A stretch of 64,000 nucleotides of DNA, from assembly GCF_009720385.1 (NCBI RefSeq), contig NZ_ML769302.1, forward strand, positions 654,937 to 718,936. Reading direction: 5' to 3'. Below the pieces are notes generated by a model. The model saw nothing but the letters and a program-made list of their open reading frames with translations. It did no database searches and was not told the DNA's origin. Made by a program: the position numbers and the translations under genes. Below, piece after piece: positions 57,071 to 64,000 of this stretch (position 1 is its first letter; each line of letters begins with the position of its first letter). The DNA comes from Catellatospora vulcania (GTDB lineage Bacteria > Actinomycetota > Actinomycetes > Mycobacteriales > Micromonosporaceae).

Positions 57071-58741
57071 ATGCGCGCGCGACGGTGGCGGATCTGGTCG
57101 GCGGCGATCACGGCGGCGGCGCTGCTGCCCGCCGCGGGTTGCACCGGCGACAAGGACGGCCCGCCCGTCACCGCGTCCAGCCCCCCGCCCGCCGTGAGCA
57201 CCGAGGACAGGCTGGTCTTCGCGATGGGCCAGATCCGCATCCTGGACCCGGCCCTGTCGCCCGACGCCGAGTCGCTGCGCATCACCCGGCAGGTGCTGGA
57301 GACGCTGCTGCAGCCCGAGCCGGGCGCCGCAGTGGCCGGGCCGGGCCTGGCGGAGACCTTCTCCGTCGACGGCACGGGCACGGTCTGGACCTTCCACCTG
57401 AGGCAGGGCGTCAAGTTCCACGACGGCGCCGACCTCGACGCCGCGGCGGTCTGCGCCAACTTCCAGCGCTGGCATCGCTTCCCTGCGGCGCTCCAGGTGG
57501 GCGACATCAGCGCGGCCTGGCAGATGGTCTTCGGTGGCTTCGCCAAGAACGCGTCGAGCCGCCTCGGGGCTAGCCTGTTCAAGTCGTGCACGGCCCGCGA
57601 TCCGGCCACCGCGGAGATCGCGCTCACCCGGGCCAGCAGCCGCTTCCCGGCGGCCTTCACCCTGCCGGCGTTCGCCATCTCCAGCCCGAAGGCGCTGCGC
57701 GAGAAGGCCGCGGACAAGCCGGTCGCGGGCAGCCGCTACCCGGCGTACGGCAACAGCCCGGTGGGCACCGGTCCCTACCGCTTCGTGTCCTGGGACAAGC
57801 CTGGCCGCAAGGTGGAGCTGGAGGCGTTCGAGGGCTACCACGGCGCGGCCGCCAAGGTGAAGCACCTGGTGTTCCAAACCGTCGAGGCGGGGCTGCGCAA
57901 GCAGGCGCTGCTGGACGGCAAGATCGACGGCTACGACCTGGTCGCGTTCGCCGACCGCAAGCCGCTGGCCGAGCAGGGCTTCCACGTGCTGACCCGGCCG
58001 GCGTTCAACACGCTCTACCTGGGCATCAACCAGAGCGGCAACCCGGCCCTGGCCAAGCCGGAGGTGCGCCAGGCGATCGCGTACGCCGTCGACCGGCAGC
58101 GGCTGGTCGCCGAGGTCTTCCCCGAGGGCGCGAAACTCGCGCTGAACTTCCAGCCCGAGCTGCTCCCCGGTTACAACCCCGGCGTCGAGGCGTACCCGCA
58201 CGACCCGGCCAAGGCGAAGGAGCTGCTGGCCGCCGCGGGCTACGGCAGCGGGCTGCGGCTGCGCTTCCACTACCCGCGCAACGTCACCCGGCCGTACCTG
58301 CCCGACCCGAAGAAGATCTTCGAGCTGCTGGCCGCCGACCTCCGCGCCGCCGGGATCGAGGTCGACGGGGTCGAGCAGCGCTGGACGCCGGACTACCTGA
58401 ACACGGTGTCCAAGGGCAACGCCCACGACCTGCACCTGTACGGCGTGACCGGCAACTACGGCGAGGCCTACGACTTCATGGGCCAGCTGTTCGCCAAGCC
58501 CAACGCCGAGTTCGGGTTCACCGACGCCGAGCTGTTCGCGCAGCTCAAGGCGGTCGACGGGACGGGCGACCCGGCCCGGCGGCGACCGCTGTACGAGCAG
58601 CTGAACGCGCGCCTGCTGGAGCTGCTGCCCGCCGTGCCACTGGCACACGGGCCGGACGCGCTGGTGCTGGACAAGAACCTGATCGGGATCACGCCCAGCC
58701 CGCTCACCGATGAGGACTTCGCCGTCGCGCTGTTCACCTGA
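57071..58741 (+). CDS. Peptide ABC transporter substrate-binding lipoprotein, orphan
   Basis: About 556 residues. Lipobox ALLPAAGC with Cys near 24. SBP_bac_5 features: MGQIRILDPALSPDAESLRI, WTFHLRQGVKFHDGADLDA, GNSPVGTGPYRFVSWDKPGR and AFNTLYLGINQSGNPALAKP. No permease or ATPase genes adjoin it, so it may use the Opp system encoded nearby or act as a sensor. ATG with GAGGTGG ahead; a GTG three codons upstream is possible. It is divergent from dnaX. Confidence 0.88.
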   Translation: MRARRWRIWSAAITAAALLPAAGCTGDKDGPPVTASSPPPAVSTEDRLVFAMGQIRILDPALSPDAESLRITRQVLETLLQPEPGAAVAGPGLAETFSVDGTGTVWTFHLRQGVKFHDGADLDAAAVCANFQRWHRFPAALQVGDISAAWQMVFGGFAKNASSRLGASLFKSCTARDPATAEIALTRASSRFPAAFTLPAFAISSPKALREKAADKPVAGSRYPAYGNSPVGTGPYRFVSWDKPGRKVELEAFEGYHGAAAKVKHLVFQTVEAGLRKQALLDGKIDGYDLVAFADRKPLAEQGFHVLTRPAFNTLYLGINQSGNPALAKPEVRQAIAYAVDRQRLVAEVFPEGAKLALNFQPELLPGYNPGVEAYPHDPAKAKELLAAAGYGSGLRLRFHYPRNVTRPYLPDPKKIFELLAADLRAAGIEVDGVEQRWTPDYLNTVSKGNAHDLHLYGVTGNYGEAYDFMGQLFAKPNAEFGFTDAELFAQLKAVDGTGDPARRRPLYEQLNARLLELLPAVPLAHGPDALVLDKNLIGITPSPLTDEDFAVALFT

Positions 58742-58897
58742 CAGATCCCCCGGCGGGAACGGCGCGTGTCGCAGCCATCGGATTGTCTGGTTATGCGGCG
58801 ATAAGCGGTAGCCTGCCACCTTGCCAGAGCAAATCGACCCGCATAGCGCGGGCCGCGCCGCGCGCACGGGTCACGTGCCGCGCTCGATGGGGGAATC

Positions 58898-59992
58898 GTG
58901 GTCCGCAGCTGGATGACCGTCGCGTTCGGAGCCGCCCTGGGTCTCGCCGCGGGGCTGCCCGCGGCCGCCGCCCCGGCCGACGGCGGGCTCAAGCTCGACC
59001 TGCCGGCCGCGGCCGGGGCCACCGCGCTCGGCGGCGGGGACACCGTCGTCAGCCTGAAGAACACCACCGGCCACGACCTGAGCAAGGTCGTGCTCCAGGT
59101 GCGGCTGACCGGCGGTCTCGGCCAGCGGGTCGAGCTGGCCTCGGCCGACTGGTGCGACCACACCAAGACCACCGCCACCTGCAAGGTCGACCGGATCAAC
59201 CCGGGCCAGGGCTTCGCCATCCGGCTGGACCTGCGCGCCCGCGAGAAGGCCGCGCTGGGCGAGGCGGGCACGGTGTCCGTCAGCGCCCGCGGCATCGGCG
59301 TGCCCGCGGCGTACGGCACGTTCGGGGTCGCCATCTCGTCGCCGCCCTACACCGACGTCGCGGCGGTCGCCGAGCAGCCGCGGGTGGACCTGCACACCGG
59401 GGACACCGCGACGCTCGGCGTGCTCTACCGCAACACCGGCCCGGTGCCCGCCCGGCTGCGCGTCGCCGATCCGGTCGCGGCCGGGTTCGACGACGTGGCC
59501 TGGTCCGACTGCCCCGAGGACGACGGCGACGCCTGCCTGGTCGAGCTGCCTGCCGGACAGTCCCGGCGGCTCGGCTTCACCATGCGCCTGACCGGCGCGG
59601 AGCCGGCGGAGCCGCACGTCGCGATGACGGTCGAGGGCGCGTACGACCGGATCGTCACCGACAACCTGGCCGTCTACATGGTCTGCGTGTACGACACCGG
59701 CCGCTGCACCAGGCACCTGCCCGGCACCCGCAGCGACGTGTTCGCCGAGCCCGCGCCGCGGGCCGTGCCGGTTGACCCCGCCGCGGCCGGGCCGGACTCG
59801 GAGAACCAGGCGGTCACCCTGACGCAGCCCGAACACGTGCCCGTCGCGGTGCAGGAGGAACTGGCCGCCGACGAGCCCTACAGCTTCTTCGACGAGGTGA
59901 CCGGCATCCTGGTGTACTCGATGCTGGGCCTGCTCATCGTCGGCACCAGCATCGCCCTCGCCCTGCGCAAGCGCGCCGCGGACCGCGGCTGA
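58898..59992 (+). CDS. Secreted, membrane-anchored protein with Ig-like domains
   Basis: About 364 residues. Signal peptide (TVAFGAALGLAAGLPAAAA), about 300 residues of beta-rich outer domain with TVVSLKNTTGHDLSKVVLQV and LGVLYRNTGPVPARLRVADP, and a C-terminal span GILVYSMLGLLIVGTSIALAL ending in RKRAADRG. The two halves look like DUF11/CARDB-type sandwiches. Likely a cell-surface protein; partner unknown. GTG start. Confidence 0.75.
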   Translation: MVRSWMTVAFGAALGLAAGLPAAAAPADGGLKLDLPAAAGATALGGGDTVVSLKNTTGHDLSKVVLQVRLTGGLGQRVELASADWCDHTKTTATCKVDRINPGQGFAIRLDLRAREKAALGEAGTVSVSARGIGVPAAYGTFGVAISSPPYTDVAAVAEQPRVDLHTGDTATLGVLYRNTGPVPARLRVADPVAAGFDDVAWSDCPEDDGDACLVELPAGQSRRLGFTMRLTGAEPAEPHVAMTVEGAYDRIVTDNLAVYMVCVYDTGRCTRHLPGTRSDVFAEPAPRAVPVDPAAAGPDSENQAVTLTQPEHVPVAVQEELAADEPYSFFDEVTGILVYSMLGLLIVGTSIALALRKRAADRG

Positions 59993-59994
59993 GG

Positions 59995-60240
59995 TCAGCC
60001 CTCCGGGCGGTTCAGCAGGCCCACGGCCAGCGCGTGCAGCGCCTGGGCGGGGTCGGTGACCGGCACGGTCGCGCCGGTCACCGTGTACCACTCCTCGGCG
60101 CCCAGGTACTGGACGCGGAGCCGGGCGGTGCCGTCGCCGCCCAGCTCCGTGGCGAGCGTCAGCTCACCGGTGACCACGCCCACCTCGTCGGTCATGACAC
60201 CGCCAGGCCCGGCCACGATGTTCGTGGTCAACGCGCTCAT
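59995..60240 (-). CDS. Small hypothetical protein
   Basis: About 81 residues: MSALTTNIVAGPGG then VMTDEVGVVTGELTLATELG and GDGTARLRVQYLGAEEWYTV. A small beta-rich soluble domain is suggested. Its ATG overlaps the stop of a micro-ORF (ATGA at 60237-60240); the second Met at 60195 is a possible alternative start. I know of similar short proteins in Micromonosporaceae but no function. Confidence 0.6.
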   Translation of the reverse strand: MSALTTNIVAGPGGVMTDEVGVVTGELTLATELGGDGTARLRVQYLGAEEWYTVTGATVPVTDPAQALHALAVGLLNRPEG

Positions 60241-60311
60241 GCTGCGAACCCGCTTCGCGCGTTCGCAGCATGAATACCGGCGCTGATGATTCGCTCGCTT
60301 CGCGCGCTCAT
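60237..60311 (-). CDS. Micro-ORF 2 of the relay, 24 codons
   Basis: It begins MSARSERIISAGIHAA and ends ARSGFAA. Its ATG lies inside the stop of micro-ORF 1 (ATGA) and its TGA overlaps the ATG of the small gene at 60240. The words GCGCGAAGCGAGCGAATCAT and GCGCGAAGCGGGTTCGCAGC repeat within it, and GCTGCGAAC/GTTCGCAGC forms a hairpin. Coding status uncertain. Confidence 0.45.
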   Translation of the reverse strand: MSARSERIISAGIHAANARSGFAA

Positions 60312-60364
60312 GCGATGAACCTGCTACGGATGTCCACCACACGAGTGCGGGCGTGCTCGCTCAT
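60308..60364 (-). CDS. Micro-ORF 1 of the relay, MSEHARTRVVDIRSRFIA
   Basis: 18 codons. The ATG overlaps the stop of the HNH lipoprotein gene (GTATGA at 60361-60365) and the TGA overlaps the ATG of micro-ORF 2. The beginning MSEHAR resembles MSEHSER of the Opp micro-ORF. The frame is kept by the overlaps, not by a recognisable protein family. Confidence 0.45.
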   Translation of the reverse strand: MSEHARTRVVDIRSRFIA

Positions 60365-61041
60365 ACACAGGTCCCCAGCATGTCGGTCAGGGCGGCCTTC
60401 TCGGCCGTGGTCACGGTGAGTTTCCAGTGGGTCTTCACCGTGATCCATTGTTGCGCATAAGTGCACCAATAGTCCTTGCTTGGCGGCTTCCAGGTCGACG
60501 GGTCCTGGTCGCCCTTGGACCGGTTGCTGGTCGCCGACACCGCGAACAGCTGCGGCCGGTCCAGGTCGTTGGCGAACTGCGAGCGCTTCTCGTTGGTCCA
60601 CTCGTCCGCGCCGGAGCGCCACGCGTTGGCCAGCGGCACCATGTGGTCGATGTCCACCTTGAGCGGGTCGCTGGTCTTGAGGCCGTCGTACACGCTGGAC
60701 CACTCGCCGCCGGTGACGTTGCAGCCGTCCAGCTTGATCTTCTTGCCGTCGCGGGCGAGCACGGTGTCGCGCACGTCGCAGTTGGACCCGGCCTTGTTCC
60801 AGTGCGGGAACTTCTCCCGCGTGTAGCCGGTCATCGGCCGCGCGGCGGCGACCTTCAGGGTGGACAGTGACGCGAGCGCGTTGCTGCCCGCGTTCGGGTC
60901 GACGTTGACGCCACCGGGCCCGGCCGGGCTGCCGGGACCGCTTTCGACCGGGTCGCAGGCGGTGGTGGTCGCGACGGCCGCGACGGCCGCCACCAGGAGC
61001 AGGAGAATTCTGGTACGTCTGGGGCGTTTGGGGGATCGCAC
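60361..61041 (-). CDS. HNH-endonuclease-family lipoprotein (DUF1524-like)
   Basis: About 226 residues. Lipobox VATTTAC with Cys near 29 follows RTRILLLLVAAVAAVATTTA. The nuclease domain has DVRDTVLARDG, DIDHMVPLANAWRSGADEWT, DLDRPQLFAVSATSNRSKGD and W..Y..CTYAQQWITVKTHW, the His-Asn-His arrangement of DUF1524/GmrSD-type HNH proteins. It should face outward and may cut extracellular DNA. I chose the GTG (VRSPKRPRR) as start; an ATG at 61080 would give an acidic, atypical signal peptide. It heads a chain of two micro-ORFs. Confidence 0.85.
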   Translation of the reverse strand: MRSPKRPRRTRILLLLVAAVAAVATTTACDPVESGPGSPAGPGGVNVDPNAGSNALASLSTLKVAAARPMTGYTREKFPHWNKAGSNCDVRDTVLARDGKKIKLDGCNVTGGEWSSVYDGLKTSDPLKVDIDHMVPLANAWRSGADEWTNEKRSQFANDLDRPQLFAVSATSNRSKGDQDPSTWKPPSKDYWCTYAQQWITVKTHWKLTVTTAEKAALTDMLGTCV

Positions 61042-61127
61042 CCGCTCACCATACGAGTAGTCCTCACCATCACCACGCATCCGTCACCTTCGCGTTACCC
61101 GGCGCGGCGGCGGGCGGGGGGACGACA

Positions 61128-62615
61128 ATGGACGGAATGGAGCCGGTCGGACTGCGGATGAGCAGCGCCGCCGGGCGGGGCACGCTCGCCGCGGCGGTGC
61201 TCGCCTCCGGCATGGCGTTCCTCGACTCCACCGTGGTCAACGTGGCGCTGCCGACGCTCGGGCGCGAGCTGGGCGCGAGCCTGGCCCAGCTGCAGTGGGT
61301 GATCAACGGGTACACCCTGACGCTGGCCGCGTTCGTGCTGCTCGGCGGCGCGCTGGGCGACCACCTCGGGCGGCGTCGGATATTCGTCACCGGCGTCGTC
61401 TGGTTCACCCTGGCCTCGCTGGTGTGCGGCATCGCGCCGAACGTGGAGACGCTGATCGTGGCCCGGGTCGTGCAGGGTGTGGGCGGGGCGCTGCTGGCGC
61501 CCGGTTCGCTGGCCCTGCTGCAGTCGTCGTTCCGGCAGGAGGACCGCGCCCGTGCGATCGGGGCCTGGTCCGGGCTGGCCGGCACGACCACCGCGCTCGG
61601 CCCCTTCGTCGGCGGGGTGCTCATCGACCAGGTGTCCTGGCGCTGGATCTTCCTGATCAACCTGCCGCTGGCCGTGGTGGTCGTCTGGCTGAGCAAGGTC
61701 TACGTGCCGGAGAGCCGGGACAGCGCGTCGGCGCACCACTTCGACGTGGCCGGGGCGCTGCTCGGCGCGACCGCGCTGGGTGGTGTCACGTACGCCCTGA
61801 TCGCCTGGCCGGAGCAGGGATTCGCGTCGATCGCGGTGCTGGGCGGGTTCGTGCTCGGGCTGGCCGGGGCGATCGGCTTCCTGCTGGTGGAACGGGCTCG
61901 GGCGACGGCCGCGATGCTGCCCCTGCGGCTGTTCCGCTCGCGCGTGTTCTCCGTGCTCAACCTGTACACGGTGCTGACCTACGGCGCTTTCGGCGGCTTC
62001 TTCTTCCTGCTCGTCATCTACCTGCAGACCGGGCTCGGCTACGACGCGCTGGAGGCGGGGCTGGCCACGCTGCCGATGACGCTGATCATGCTGCTCGGCT
62101 CGGAGCTGTCCGGCGCGGCAGCCACGAAGTTCGGGCCGAGACTGCAGCTGACGGTAGGCCCACTGTGCTGCGGAGCGGGAATCATGCTGATCCGCGAGAT
62201 CACCCCCGGCGTGAGCTACCTGACCGGGATCCTGCCCGGCGTGCTCATCTACGGCCTCGGGCTGACGCTGCTCGTCGCGCCGTTGACCGCCTCGGTGCTG
62301 TCCGCCGTCGAGGTGCGCTTCGCCGGGGTCGCCAGCGGCGTCAACAACACCGCGGCACGGGCCGGTTCGCTGCTCGCCGTGGCGGCGCTGCCGCTGGTGG
62401 TGGGGCTGTCGGGCGAGGAATACGAGAACGGCGCGGCCCTGGGCGCAGCGTTCTACGACGCCGGGATGTGGTGCGCCGGGGCGATGGTCCTCGCCGCCGT
62501 GCTGGCCCTGTTCGTGTGCGGCAAGGTCCGCCTGGACCGCCCGGCCCGCACGGCCGCCCCCGAGCAGCGCGAGAGCCACCTCCCGCAGGTCCTCCAACGC
62601 GGCCGCTGCCCCTGA
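61128..62615 (+). CDS. MFS transporter, DHA2 (EmrB/QacA) family
   Basis: About 495 residues with about fourteen spans. FLDSTVVNVALPTLGRELGA is the DHA2 motif C region, GDHLGRRRIFV motif A, and LGPFVGGVLIDQVSWRWIFL motif C. It should export drugs or a metabolite with proton exchange. Unlike many of its kind it has no adjacent TetR gene here. Start at MDGMEPVGLR; the exact ATG is uncertain by a few codons. Confidence 0.9.
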   Translation: MDGMEPVGLRMSSAAGRGTLAAAVLASGMAFLDSTVVNVALPTLGRELGASLAQLQWVINGYTLTLAAFVLLGGALGDHLGRRRIFVTGVVWFTLASLVCGIAPNVETLIVARVVQGVGGALLAPGSLALLQSSFRQEDRARAIGAWSGLAGTTTALGPFVGGVLIDQVSWRWIFLINLPLAVVVVWLSKVYVPESRDSASAHHFDVAGALLGATALGGVTYALIAWPEQGFASIAVLGGFVLGLAGAIGFLLVERARATAAMLPLRLFRSRVFSVLNLYTVLTYGAFGGFFFLLVIYLQTGLGYDALEAGLATLPMTLIMLLGSELSGAAATKFGPRLQLTVGPLCCGAGIMLIREITPGVSYLTGILPGVLIYGLGLTLLVAPLTASVLSAVEVRFAGVASGVNNTAARAGSLLAVAALPLVVGLSGEEYENGAALGAAFYDAGMWCAGAMVLAAVLALFVCGKVRLDRPARTAAPEQRESHLPQVLQRGRCP

Positions 62616-62627
62616 ACCCCGGACCGA

Positions 62628-62683
62628 ACGAAGGAAGGGCGCCTTCTTGACGGACGTCCGTCAAGAAGGCGCCCTTCCTTCGT
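62628..62683. terminator. Perfect 56-base palindrome (family A, copy 3)
   Basis: Two 28-base arms meet without a loop at 62655/62656, built from AAGGAAGGGCGCCTTCTTGA and its complement. It separates the convergent MFS and leuA genes and shares its arms with 23411-23448 and 29320-29367. Confidence 0.85.
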
Positions 62684-62688
62684 CTTGG

Positions 62689-64000
<1,312 letters not shown>

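Noticed and set aside
57011-58867. Long minus-strand frame opposite the orphan binding protein
   Set aside because: Arg/Val/Leu-rich shadow; the plus strand has a lipobox and SBP motifs.

Overview
The window is 64 kb of very GC-rich chromosome from an actinomycete, most likely a member of Micromonosporaceae. The evidence is GTG and TTG starts beside strong Shine-Dalgarno sites, TANNNT-type promoters a few bases ahead of leaderless starts, an IdeR/DtxR-type iron box, a DUF6230/DUF6114 gene pair, a small SRP RNA, a 6C-like RNA and long intergenic palindromes. Most of it is core chromosome. I see no integrase, transposase, phage module, CRISPR array or large biosynthetic cluster.

Layout. 1-11 kb: the end of pxpA, a thioredoxin-NHL protein, a proline-rich membrane protein, an ABC exporter pair, and a two-component system whose kinase gene overlaps a DUF4153-type membrane protein gene. 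11-20 kb: a Uma2-fold protein, a polyprenyl-phosphate sugar transferase, a Fpg/Nei glycosylase, a glycosyltransferase, an operator-controlled AAA ATPase, and a three-gene overlapping operon (nucleotidyltransferase, sn-glycerol-1-phosphate dehydrogenase-like enzyme, CDP-alcohol phosphatidyltransferase) that looks like a small CDP-alcohol or phospholipid pathway. 20-31 kb: CBS protein, aminotransferase, 6C-like RNA, CorA, cyclophilin, rhomboid protease, a second two-component system with a lipoprotein, a family 2 glycosyltransferase and a quinone oxidoreductase. 31-47 kb: four serine tRNAs with anticodons UGA, GCU, CGA and GGA (together able to cover all serine codons) and one arginine tRNA, interleaved with a FhuF-like iron protein, a flavohemoglobin, two large tandem secreted Cna-B/carboxypeptidase-regulatory-type repeat proteins, DUF6230/DUF6114, deoD and the SRP RNA. 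47-57 kb: ybaB-recR, a complete oligopeptide ABC transporter operon, and dnaX facing it. 57-64 kb: a second peptide-binding lipoprotein, a cell-surface protein, an HNH lipoprotein, an MFS exporter and the 3' part of leuA.

Most unusual structure. At three separate places a GAGCGnAGCGAG-type repeat forms micro-ORFs of 9-24 codons whose stop overlaps the next start as ATGA, so that translation could pass from one real gene to the next (60237-60364, two in a chain; 53374-53445 between the two Opp ATPase genes; 33010-33039 before an XRE gene). Several families of long intergenic hairpins are also dispersed through the window, some clearly serving as bidirectional terminators. Start sites were chosen by inspection of Shine-Dalgarno sites, leaderless promoters and N-terminal sense; no database search was possible.
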